DNA from: a virus
Virus record (IMG/VR): IMGVR_UViG_3300032011_000001
Span: 62,001 to 126,000 of that record
Direction: 5' to 3' (one strand)
Length of the DNA stretch: 64,000 bases
Made by a program: the position numbers and the translations under genes. Positions 32,285 to 41,600 of this stretch are shown here, piece by piece (the stretch's first letter is position 1; every line of letters begins with the position of its first letter). The notes under the pieces were generated by a model that saw only the letters and a list, made by a program, of their open reading frames with translations, had not been told where the DNA came from and searched no databases.

Positions 32285-35200
32285 TACGCACCAGAGCCAG
32301 GAGGAGCACTCTTACTTCTCTTGGTGGGTGCAAGCTTGTGCCCCTTATCAGCCGTTTTTCCAGGAACTCTTATAAGCAGGCCCTTCCTCGTGGAGTGTTG
32401 TTTTTTAGCCGGACTATTCTGGTAGTCTTTTGCTTCTTGAGCTGGCTGTGGAGCTCCCAACGTTGCACCCACTGGCTCTCCTGCTTGGACACCTGCGAGC
32501 TTTCTGTCGGCATCAAAATTATTATCTCTTCTGATACTCTGAGGGTTCATCTTTATCCATCTCTCAGTAGCAGACTGAAGAGAGGCTTGCCAGAGCTTCC
32601 AGTGTTTGTCGAATAGTCTAGTTCCGTCAACAATAGCGTCGAGTTCTTCCTCGCTGTATTTGGAGAGTTCAACGGATATATCCATTTTAGCTGTTGTCTT
32701 ATAAACTATCATGTAACCCACCAAATCATTTCTTTCCGAAACATACATGATTCTATCAATGATATCGTCTGTGTCCTGCTCCTCCATACCTGGTAGAGAA
32801 GGCTGTCTTTGTAGAAGCTTTTGAAAGACATTTAGTCCTCTTCTGAGTATTTTCTGAGCTCCGTCATTACTTGGCCTATCACCAATAATTTGTGTCTTGT
32901 CTTGCTGTACTTCTTCCGGTGGTGGATAAGGAATACTAAATTCCATCTCGCCATTTTCCGGGTCAAAAGATATCAAGTGAAGATTCTTATATTGTTCTTC
33001 AAACTCATCCTGTAATTCTTTTGCAGTTTTATCTTCAACTTCTCTGCCGTCGTCTTCGGGGTCATATACTTGAACTTCAGCATTCTCACCCTGACCATAA
33101 AGCAAAGTATCATATTTTGTGAAAGGTAAAACACCTCCCTCAATGAGAGTTGCCCTTATTTTTCCTTGGCATGCTTCATATTTGTTATCGGGACCATACT
33201 CGACATTGTTGAAGAAGTCTTCTGCTCCTTCTATACCACTTTCTCCATAAAAAGAGCCATAGCATTCAATTGTTACTTTCACAGTTCTTCCACTAACGTG
33301 GATATCAATATACTGCATAAGATCTTGCATGATGGCCGGGTCTTCCTGATTGCCAATCATGAGGTTCTGATTTGCATCCTGAAACGCATCCCGAAGGGCA
33401 TCGAGCTCATACATATCCAAGTCTTCTTTCCCGTCAAACTCTCCTGAGTCGTAGATAAAAGATATCGTTGCTTCCACATTGATAGTCATATCTTCGTAGT
33501 CGTCGTATGTATCGAAAGCTAGCGATATTCTATTTCCATGATCGAGGCGCTGTTCTGCTGCTTCCATTATCTCTTTCAGTTTACTATCGTAATCAATCAT
33601 CTCATAATCGAATACAGTATCAAACCTACCTTCAAAGCCATTGTCTTTAAGTACATCTTTTAATTTACCATGTAATATTTCAAACTCATCCCCGCGCACA
33701 GGAGTATCTGTTACATCCATAAACTGCTTTGAACCATAATGAAACTGGAATCTGTCTCCGTCATCTTCGGGATCATCACGAGTATCTCCCGGAGTATGGA
33801 TATAAAACAACGGGTCATCCTCGCCACCGTAGTATTGATTAAAATAATCTAAGCCAGGAGAAGCAGTGCACCAGCTAGTCTTTTTACCTAGTAAACATGC
33901 AGCGCCCTTTCCATGAGCTGCAGCAATAACCCAGCCATCCTTACTTCTTCTAAACTGAGGGATGCCCTGCTCGTCTCGAAGAACTTGGCCCTTGTCATCT
34001 AACTTATACCCACCAGCGAAAAACTCTGTTCTGCCAACAGCATCATTTGCCATCTTCTTGTCGTTTTCTGCATCAATAGAAGCCTGTCCAGCTTTGACGA
34101 CATCATCTAGCATTTCTTTAGTTTTTATTTGCCCGATGTCAGAAACTTTCATATGTCTTGGGTGCTGAAAGAACGTTTCGAAGTTCTGACGGATAAGTAT
34201 AGCATCACGGTTGGCCAGCGGGTACTGTCCTGAGAGTATTCTGTCTCTCAGCTCAGTGTCTGTTTTAAGATACCTCAGCCACCAAAATATTATCTGAGCT
34301 CGGTTTGAATCTTGTATGGATTTGTGTTTCTCCGGTTGGTGGGTGCGAGAAATGTTACCAGGAACTACATCTGCCGGAGTATATGTCAGAGATATTACTG
34401 AATGCAATTTCTTGTGTAGTCTATTATAGTCATCACCGGGATCTTTACCTTGATCAAAGTTATAGCTTTTGATAATCTTCTTTCCGGCTTTGCCTCCGAG
34501 GGAACTCATTGCGTCGTCAAGACTGACTTCTTGCAACAACTCCTCTCCAAGTAGTTTTACTAAAATTCTTTCTTCTAACTTCATAGCACTTTCCTCTAGA
34601 CCTAACTGGCCCATAATAGCATCAATACTGTCTCGCGTACCTACGAGCTCTTTTTCTGGAGCCTCTCGCGGATGATTCTTTATCCACTCTTTCGCAAGTT
34701 TTGTAAACTCTTTAAAAGCTTTCACGTCCATCTTTTCGGGCCACTCATTAGCGGCGGGACCGGTCGTTGCTGGCAAATCTGAACTCAACGAATGTGAGAA
34801 GTTTCTCAAATCGCTGATAGCACCTGCATAAAGCCTATCCATTTCTTCTGCTGGAATTTTGCTTTCGGGGTCTGTGATCATCACTGACCAGCGCATGTCC
34901 ATAATAATATATTCTTGCTTTCCTTTGCGGCCAGTAATATCAAGCTTTGGTTCTCTTATTTTGGCCTTGAAAACTCTATCCACAGGAACTTCGCCATTAT
35001 CATATTTTTCCTTACCACTGTTGAATGTATGTAATGCAACGCCTTCAACCATCTTAGAATATTCAGGAAGGTCCATTTTCATTCGGAGGTAACTCACAAA
35101 CTGCTCGTTCCTTGATCTGTCGTTACCTCGGAATTCCTCGTGTCCTGTCATCTTCTCATAACCACCGATTTCATCTGGTATGGGCAAATAAACAAAATTC

Positions 35201-36354
35201 TTAATATTTGCAACGAGCCTTCCAGCTTCAACCTCAGTGGCAGACATATATGCGTGTGCACTTGGTTTGTCCGGAGCTTCGTTGTGTAGGGGAAGAACTT
35301 TGTCGTGATAGTTGCTTTCCCATTCTTTAGTCAACTTGTCCATCAGGTCTGAATATTTCTTTTGACGTGATGCTGCAGGGTTTGGGTTTTTCTCTAGGTC
35401 ATCTTCCAGTGTATCAAGCAACACATCCACCATCATTTCTATCTTGTCTTCTTCAACACCCCAAGCTTTAAGAGCACCATCAAGAAAGTCAATGTCGTGC
35501 TGCTTATCTTCTGCGTCGAATATTTCCATCCGACCGTTGGCGTTGAACACAAGCGCGACTTTATCGTAGCGAGTTCGATCTTTAGTCTTCGTCGGCTTCT
35601 TTTCTTTCCCAGGTTTTTCTTCTCGACCGATAAAGGGGAGAAGTTCGTGGTATTTTTTGATGAGGTTTGTGACTCTGTTGCGAGCAAACAACTCTCTTCT
35701 TCCGCTGACCTTGCCATCGTCGTCCAGCACAACTATATCATTTGCGTTTTTAACCATCCAGGCTAAATATTTGTTTTTTCCAGAAGGGTCTTCTTGTGAC
35801 ATCTTGTCAATACCCCTTGGGCCACTGTATGTCTTATTCCAGTCTTCATAATCTGATAGAACCCATTGGGGGTATTTCTTTTTTAAGTCTTCGAGTTTGC
35901 CTTCAAACAGGTCGTCGAGCTGAGCGTTGAAGTCTTCAACCTCATCATCAGACATGTCTCCTGCTCTACCAGCATCAACACTTTTCGGAAGAATGTAATA
36001 GAGAGTTACGCCATGACGGTTATAATATCTATCAAACATATTTGATTCTTTGGAACCAGCCGTACACCACTTTGTCCCAGAACCATAGTGACAAGAAGCT
36101 TCTGTTGTTTTCGGTGCGACAATTTGAAATGCATCACTAGGACTTTCTACTTTTCTGTATTCTTCTGGGGGAACACTTTTCTTTGCTTTCTTTTCTTGAG
36201 AGGCTTTCTTTAAGCTTGCGGCCTTCTGAATGACGACTCCCATTTCCCTGGGGGTGAGAGTAGTGTGGTCTTTAGGGTTTGACTTCTTTCCTTCTTCTAT
36301 CTCGTTGTCTGGCTTTCTTGTTATTTTAGCATATATCTTTTCTTCTAATTTCAT
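32284..36354 (-). CDS. Giant protein with two WCTA-type domains (tandem duplication/fusion)
   Basis: The 1356-aa product has two halves. Half 1 (1-590) starts MKLEEKIYAKITRK and shows AFQIVAPKTTEASCHYGSG followed by TKWCTAGSKE and YNRHGVTLYYILPKS. Half 2 starts at Met591 with MKLEERILVKLLGEELLQEV, and later WVIAAAHGKGAACLLGKK, TSWCTASPG, YFNQYYGG, PLFYIHTPGD. The WCTA...F..YY...L(Y)YI domain recurs in proteins of marine T4-like phages and is uncharacterised. Both halves begin with near-identical codons, and an AGAGGA site precedes codon 591, so an internal product of 766 aa is possible. The many acidic surface residues and size suggest a virion or assembly protein. Confidence 0.7.
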   Translation of the reverse strand: MKLEEKIYAKITRKPDNEIEEGKKSNPKDHTTLTPREMGVVIQKAASLKKASQEKKAKKSVPPEEYRKVESPSDAFQIVAPKTTEASCHYGSGTKWCTAGSKESNMFDRYYNRHGVTLYYILPKSVDAGRAGDMSDDEVEDFNAQLDDLFEGKLEDLKKKYPQWVLSDYEDWNKTYSGPRGIDKMSQEDPSGKNKYLAWMVKNANDIVVLDDDGKVSGRRELFARNRVTNLIKKYHELLPFIGREEKPGKEKKPTKTKDRTRYDKVALVFNANGRMEIFDAEDKQHDIDFLDGALKAWGVEEDKIEMMVDVLLDTLEDDLEKNPNPAASRQKKYSDLMDKLTKEWESNYHDKVLPLHNEAPDKPSAHAYMSATEVEAGRLVANIKNFVYLPIPDEIGGYEKMTGHEEFRGNDRSRNEQFVSYLRMKMDLPEYSKMVEGVALHTFNSGKEKYDNGEVPVDRVFKAKIREPKLDITGRKGKQEYIIMDMRWSVMITDPESKIPAEEMDRLYAGAISDLRNFSHSLSSDLPATTGPAANEWPEKMDVKAFKEFTKLAKEWIKNHPREAPEKELVGTRDSIDAIMGQLGLEESAMKLEERILVKLLGEELLQEVSLDDAMSSLGGKAGKKIIKSYNFDQGKDPGDDYNRLHKKLHSVISLTYTPADVVPGNISRTHQPEKHKSIQDSNRAQIIFWWLRYLKTDTELRDRILSGQYPLANRDAILIRQNFETFFQHPRHMKVSDIGQIKTKEMLDDVVKAGQASIDAENDKKMANDAVGRTEFFAGGYKLDDKGQVLRDEQGIPQFRRSKDGWVIAAAHGKGAACLLGKKTSWCTASPGLDYFNQYYGGEDDPLFYIHTPGDTRDDPEDDGDRFQFHYGSKQFMDVTDTPVRGDEFEILHGKLKDVLKDNGFEGRFDTVFDYEMIDYDSKLKEIMEAAEQRLDHGNRISLAFDTYDDYEDMTINVEATISFIYDSGEFDGKEDLDMYELDALRDAFQDANQNLMIGNQEDPAIMQDLMQYIDIHVSGRTVKVTIECYGSFYGESGIEGAEDFFNNVEYGPDNKYEACQGKIRATLIEGGVLPFTKYDTLLYGQGENAEVQVYDPEDDGREVEDKTAKELQDEFEEQYKNLHLISFDPENGEMEFSIPYPPPEEVQQDKTQIIGDRPSNDGAQKILRRGLNVFQKLLQRQPSLPGMEEQDTDDIIDRIMYVSERNDLVGYMIVYKTTAKMDISVELSKYSEEELDAIVDGTRLFDKHWKLWQASLQSATERWIKMNPQSIRRDNNFDADRKLAGVQAGEPVGATLGAPQPAQEAKDYQNSPAKKQHSTRKGLLIRVPGKTADKGHKLAPTKRSKSAPPGSGA

Positions 36355-36938
36355 TTGATGTCCTCGTTGAGAAAGATTTCTGTTTTCCCAAACTTGGGAG
36401 TATCAAATATGTCTACTTTCTCTATTTCGAATTTTGCTGCAGCGACATAGCAGCAATCGTATATATCTGCTGAGTCTATCATCCATTCATTTTTGTCTAC
36501 CTTGTTTGGTAAACGATAGTCACACCAATATTCTTGGCCGTTTTTCTCGTATATACATAGTGCATGGGCAGACATCTGTCCGTTGCCCTTTTTAAGCATA
36601 GAATAATATCCGAACCACACTCTGTCAACGAGGTTGGACTTTTTCAAAACAGTAGCCCAAAATATAGCATGGTCGTCACAATCGCCAAACAGCTTGCCGG
36701 AGTCTATATTATTTTGCAGACGTGAAGGATGAGTAAGATAGTCTAGCATTCCATTTACAGGATCTTTGCGATACTTTGTACCCCAATCAAAAAACTCGGG
36801 TATCTCACAAATGTCATTCATTTTTCTTAGTGTAACATTGTCTCTAGTTAGAAACATGGTAAGTCGATACCACACTTTTGCAAATGAGACGTTTAGTGAG
36901 AATAATTTTTTGGTGAGGAATATCTTAATTTTCTTCAT
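36351..36938 (-). CDS. Transglutaminase-like cysteine protease-fold protein
   Basis: The 195-aa product shows SGKLFGDCDDHAIFWATVL, then SAHALCIYEKNGQEYWCDYRL. The Cys of GDCDDHA, His of SAHAL and Asp of WCDYR are spaced like the Cys-His-Asp triad of the transglutaminase/cysteine protease superfamily (GxCxxxA...HA(W)...D). The N-terminal ~30 residues (KIKIFLTKKLFSLNVSFAKV) are basic and amphipathic. It might process or crosslink a virion protein. ATGA overlap couples it to the WCTA protein, and an ATAAATAG motif lies 3 nt before its ATG. Confidence 0.68.
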   Translation of the reverse strand: MKKIKIFLTKKLFSLNVSFAKVWYRLTMFLTRDNVTLRKMNDICEIPEFFDWGTKYRKDPVNGMLDYLTHPSRLQNNIDSGKLFGDCDDHAIFWATVLKKSNLVDRVWFGYYSMLKKGNGQMSAHALCIYEKNGQEYWCDYRLPNKVDKNEWMIDSADIYDCCYVAAAKFEIEKVDIFDTPKFGKTEIFLNEDIK

Positions 36939-36941
36939 GAT

Positions 36942-36949
36942 ATAAATAG
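36942..36949 (+). repeat. ATAAATAG motif next to a gene start
   Basis: This is one of six ATAAATA(G/T) sites found within 20 nt of gene starts (also 18945, 25784, 31937, 42712 and 62975). It reads as the T4 late-promoter octamer TATAAATA on the plus strand, which is antisense to the gene at 36351-36938. Confidence 0.4.
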
Positions 36950-36953
36950 TTTT

Positions 36954-37181
36954 TTAATACACAACTTCTAAAAAGTTTTTATACATGAAGCAGGAATAGG
37001 GTTTTTGATCAAAACTGAATGGCGCATCGGGCCGCCAAAGCCAACTAACTTTCACCATTCTTGGGTCCGGTGACAAGCCACTGCACTTCAAAATAATACC
37101 ATATCTTTTTGGGGAACACTTGCTGCTCACTAATGTTCCGACATCAATTTTATTACTCTTAACAGGTTGGACTGATTTCAT
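36954..37181 (-). CDS. Small SH3-like barrel protein
   Basis: The 75-aa product reads KIDVGTLVSSKCSPKRYGII then LSPDPRMVKVSWLWRPD, ending FMYKNFLEVVY. The pattern (short polar start, G-T-L-V, GII, hydrophobic strand with VSW) matches the series of tiny beta-barrel-like proteins scattered through this window. No specific function. It overlaps the upstream gene by 23 nt. Confidence 0.6.
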   Translation of the reverse strand: MKSVQPVKSNKIDVGTLVSSKCSPKRYGIILKCSGLSPDPRMVKVSWLWRPDAPFSFDQKPYSCFMYKNFLEVVY

Positions 37182-37437
37182 CTATTTCTACTCCCATAAT
37201 AAACAGATTTAACAAAAGTTCTTCATACTCTACTTCATCTAACACAAACATCATATAAGATAAGAATTCTTTAGCATCACTCCTACACAGTGTATCTATA
37301 TGATAACATATAAATGTCATTATCTCTGCGTCGATGACTTCTGGTATTTCCGGAAGGCTCTCGATAGGTATATTGAATTTATATTTTGAAATTTCTTTTT
37401 TTACTTTAGCTATCTTTTCACTTCTTTTTTCAAACAT
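37159..37437 (-). CDS. Hypothetical helical protein
   Basis: The 92-aa product begins MFEKRSEKIAKVKKEISKYK. The rest is acidic and helical (VIDAEIMTFICYHIDTLCRS, FVLDEVEYEELLLNLFIMG). It resembles a four-helix mini-domain. Start overlaps the upstream gene by 8 nt. No recognised family. Confidence 0.55.
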   Translation of the reverse strand: MFEKRSEKIAKVKKEISKYKFNIPIESLPEIPEVIDAEIMTFICYHIDTLCRSDAKEFLSYMMFVLDEVEYEELLLNLFIMGVEIDEISPTC

Positions 37438-37957
37438 TTTCTTCCATTAAGCCCTCATAGTATTCGTCCAGCTCCTCTTCTGTCATCCATTCTGTAGGTA
37501 TAAAATCTGAAGTGTTTATCTTTCCTGCGCCGGGCAAAGGAACACTCTCTTTTGTTATTTCATCTTCCCATTCAGAATATAGCTGGTCTTCTTCCTTATC
37601 AGTACGTATCTCTTCGTCTTGTTTTTCAGGCTCGGAAAAAACGTGTCTTAAAATATCATCTCTTGCTTTTTTGCAAACTCTTTCATGTTCTTGCAATTGA
37701 TCGCAAGCTCTTTTAATGCTTTCGTCATATATTATATCATACTTCTCTACTTTAATGCAATAAGAATCTAACGCCCATGCTTCTCTGTTTTTATATTTTA
37801 TCCTTAAAAATATAACTCCCTGGTGTGAGCGGCTGGATTTTACATCTATGACTTCACAAACATTTCCAGGTATCATGTTATTTGATGCCTTCCAGTATTT
37901 CCACCACTTTATTCTATTAGCTATTTGAACCCAATCACCCTTACTAAAGCTCGCCAT
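37430..37957 (-). CDS. SH3-like barrel domain with helical tail
   Basis: The 175-aa product begins MASFSKGDWVQIANRIKWWK and continues IPGNVCEVIDVKSSRSHQGV, FLRIKYKNREAWALDSYCIK. This is an expanded version of the K-G-D-x-V...G.V.EV small-barrel pattern. Residues ~85-175 are charged helices with an acidic end (WMTEEELDEYYEGLMEENV). It is the longest of the barrel family. It overlaps the HNH gene by 14 nt, so expression is coupled. Confidence 0.62.
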   Translation of the reverse strand: MASFSKGDWVQIANRIKWWKYWKASNNMIPGNVCEVIDVKSSRSHQGVIFLRIKYKNREAWALDSYCIKVEKYDIIYDESIKRACDQLQEHERVCKKARDDILRHVFSEPEKQDEEIRTDKEEDQLYSEWEDEITKESVPLPGAGKINTSDFIPTEWMTEEELDEYYEGLMEENV

Positions 37958-38549
37958 TGTTAACCCCCAAGAACCGAAACCATTCAGTCTTTTTAAAGCG
38001 CCTTGCGTAGTATCTAAAAAATTTAATATCGAAACATAAAGGCTTTGGTCTTTTAAGTAGTTTCATGTTACATTGTAACAGAGTCTTACTGCCTTTTAAA
38101 TTATTGCACTCTTTGCAGCTCGTTGCTGCATTTGCCCATGACATCTCTCCCCCTTTGGACTTTGGGATAATATGATCCACGGTCGCATGGCCTTGGGATA
38201 ACTTTATTCCGCAGTATTGGCACTCGTACATATCTCTGATAAATATGTTCATCTTGGTACATGAGGGAGAGCGAGTTCTTTTTTGAATATAGTTTTTAAG
38301 TATTATTATTTTTGGAATTCCAAACACACTGCTTACTGAGCGAAGAACTTCGAAGTCTGCATCCCTCATTTCATTCCTGTGTTTCGAATGTCTCATCCAC
38401 TCTTCGAGAGTAAAAACATTATAGTCATTATCTATCACATTTGCTGCTTCTCTGAAAACAAGATAAATGGCCCCGCGAACGCTTGTTATTCTTATGGGGC
38501 GATAGTTTTTATCTAAGACTAATACCTTCTTATTAAGAATCAAAGGCAT
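37944..38549 (-). CDS. HNH endonuclease
   Basis: The 201-aa product has an N-terminal VLVLDKNYRPIRITSVRGAI domain. The HNH core is DMYECQYCGIKLSQG, then ATVDHIIPKSKGGEMSWANA with ATSCKECNNLKGSKTL. The CxxC pairs bind structural zinc, and the DH of VDHIIP and N of CxxCN are catalytic. This layout (N-terminal ~85 aa plus HNH) is common for free-standing phage and bacterial HNH proteins. Possible roles are homing, host DNA cutting or packaging support. GAGG precedes the ATG. Confidence 0.85.
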   Translation of the reverse strand: MPLILNKKVLVLDKNYRPIRITSVRGAIYLVFREAANVIDNDYNVFTLEEWMRHSKHRNEMRDADFEVLRSVSSVFGIPKIIILKNYIQKRTRSPSCTKMNIFIRDMYECQYCGIKLSQGHATVDHIIPKSKGGEMSWANAATSCKECNNLKGSKTLLQCNMKLLKRPKPLCFDIKFFRYYARRFKKTEWFRFLGVNNGEL

Positions 38550-38639
38550 GGCAGCATCCTCGGCAAACTCCCTCCTACGGGCGTAGTGCCCTATGAGGAC
38601 ACCACCATATTAATATATATGATAGAAGAGATATTTTAA

Positions 38640-41600
38640 CTATCCCAAATTTATAAAGTTTACATTGGCAGGCACAGATTCCGCTTTAATCATGAGGGGC
38701 GCATATCCGGCTCCTGCCTTTACTTGTACATTTTCGTTCGTGCTATCAACTTTCATTTGGAAATACATTGTTTTAGATTCCCCAGCAGCCCAGTTGTGGG
38801 TTCCGTCTGTCCCATCAAAATACCACTGAAGAACATATATGCCGAACTTCTCTTCTGTGTGTCCGTTTATTTGTTCATCATTCCAATCAGAGCCCCAGCT
38901 TCCCTCAGTGGATTCAGAGTCGCTATCGGTTATTCTACATCTCCAAAGATTCTCTGAAGAATCAAAATCTCTAATAGACATCTTGAGAGTCACCAGCACC
39001 TTGCGGCTCGCTGGGACAGTGAAAGTGATAGAGGGCTTAATGTTGGCATCACTATCACTATTAATTTGTTTATAGGTCGTTGTGAAACTGCCGCAGGAAA
39101 ATGTAGTAGTTGCACCGTCCATAATTGTTTGTGACAAGAGAGTTGAACCGCTGACGATATCGAGAGGAACTTTCGGGTTATTCGTTCCAATACCTACATT
39201 TCCGGAGCCACTAATGAACAAAGAGTTTGCAGTTGCTTTTCTACTTATCGACAACACATTGGTATCTGATGTGGAGTTATCTCTGACTCCCAAATGAAGC
39301 ATTCCATTGTGAGGAGAAGCGGCATCACCGTCATAATCTAGAAATGCGCCATAGGTCATAACTTGACTTCCGTTAGTATCCTCTGCCATCTCTAGCCGAC
39401 CAGAAAAGTTTGATGCTGAACTGTTGTCTCCACCGAGGCGTATTGAAACTACTCCGCCATCTGCATCGCCCTCAATTGATAAGTTAGCATAAGGGCTGGT
39501 CGTACCAATTCCTACCTTGTTGCCGCTACTATCAACATATAGAGTGTCTGTATCAAACGTCGCATTACCGGTGAAAGTCGGACTTGCAGTAGGCGCTTTC
39601 GCATCAAGCTGAGTTTGAATAGCACTGGTCACACCGTCAACATAATTTAGTTCTGTTGCTGTAGCTGTGACTAAAGTACCGCCCAGGGATAAGCCTGCCG
39701 AAGAGCCGTTATGTGATGATATATCAGCGTCGCCAGTTACAGTGAGATCATCATTTACAAACATATCATCAGTGCATCTTATATCTCCGTTCACGTCCAA
39801 GGTATAACTTGGGGTACTATCAAGGATGCCAACAAAACCGTTTGTTCCTTTGATGCTTATTGCTGTGTTTGTCGTGCTGTCTCTTTGTCCAAATATTAAA
39901 TTACCACTAGAATTATAATAAATAGGAAACCAATTATCTGCATCTGATTTTTCAAGCCTGATGCCGCCTGTGCTATCTTGGGCCGACTGTTTAATATGAA
40001 ATTTAGAGTCCGGGTCGTTGGTACCAACACCAACATCACCATCATTCTGGATTCTCATTCTTTCAGTATCGTTTGTGCCGAAATAGAGGTCGTAGTTTGT
40101 TGATACATTCAGGTAAGTGTTACCGTCGGTATTTATAGAATTGCCGTCAATATACATGTTGGTACTGCTGTCTGTTATTTTTACAGTAGCGTTACCTAAT
40201 GTAAGCCCACCTATATCTCCAACTGTAGCATTTCTGTCAACGTGCAATGCTGCAGCCGGAGAAGTTTCATTGATGCCAACTCTGTTCAAACTTGGGTTGT
40301 AAGAAATACCAGCGTCGGTTTTTAATTGTTGTGTTGCAGCAGTGCTATCAACAAAGGTTAGGTAATGAGATGCGTTGCCGCTATCCGTTGCGGTAGTGAC
40401 GTTAGTAGCGTTAGTAGCGTTGGTAGCAGTTGCGGCATTGCCACCGGTTGCTAATTTTCCGTCTAATTGAGTTTGGATGGCGGAGGTTACACCGTCAACG
40501 TAATTTAGTTCTGTTGCAGTTGCAGTGACTAATGTGCCACCAAGTTTAAATCCATTGGCAGAACCGTCGTGAGTGCTGATATTAACATCTGCTCCGAAGG
40601 TAGCATCACCATCTTGGTCAACCAACAATGCGTTTACATCTGTGCCACTCTGATTATCCATAATAAGAGCAAACTGGTTTGCATCACCGTCATTGTCTCC
40701 AAGATACCTAATTGCCCACCCATGCGTTTGGACGCCGCTTTGTAATACCCTAATTACGTCTGCATCCGTATCGTTGCCTCCATTCATAATTATCGCGGGA
40801 GTTGTTTCTGTGAGTTTGGTGATGGTGAGCGAAGCACCATCCCATGTAAGATCACTGTTTCCTTTAAAGGAGCCTGTGCCAGTTGCTGTAAGGACTCTGT
40901 TGTTTGCTCCGCTCGACATAAAGTCAGTAACGTCTACGGATAGATGATCTCCAGTTAAGTCAAGCCCGTTACCTACTGCTAAGTTTGTATTATCACTTAT
41001 ATCAATTGAGCTGAGTGTTGCCAACGATCCTAAGCCTAGTGTAGCTCTGGCTGTCGAAGCATTTGCGTCGTCGATAAGAGTTTTACCGAATGCAGATACG
41101 GTCGTTGTGCCAATAGTCAAGTCGCCATCTATCTGCAAGTTTCCGGACTCATCAAGATTTAAAATTTCCGTATTATAAGCATTGACAGTAAACTCATTAG
41201 ATGAATTATTATTTGAGTCTATAACAAGATTTATATCGCCATAAGATCTAATATTGAGATCACTGGTGGTGCCATTTATATCTCCGCCCTCGACCACGAT
41301 ATCCTTGTGAGCAGTTAAATCTCCTTCAACTCTTAATGTGTCTCCAAGAGTTGCCGCTCCGGAGCCAGAGATGGTCCCTTCGACAGACAAGTTATTGCCT
41401 AAGCTTGTTGCGCCTGCAACTTGCAAAGTACTAGAGCCGGAAATAGCAGCAGCAGCCAAGTTTCCTGTGAAAGTTGGGCTCGCTGCAGGCGCTTTCGCAT
41501 TCAACTGAGTTTGAATAGCACTGGTAACACCGTCAACATAATTTAGTTCTGCTGCAGTTGCAGTAACTAATGTGCCGCCGAGCTTGAAGCCATTGGCAGA

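Noticed and set aside
38576-38640. GC hairpin (GGGC-ACTAC-GCCC) before the HNH gene
   Set aside because: No T-tract follows on either strand, and it lies at the leader/ribosome-site region, so it was not called a terminator.
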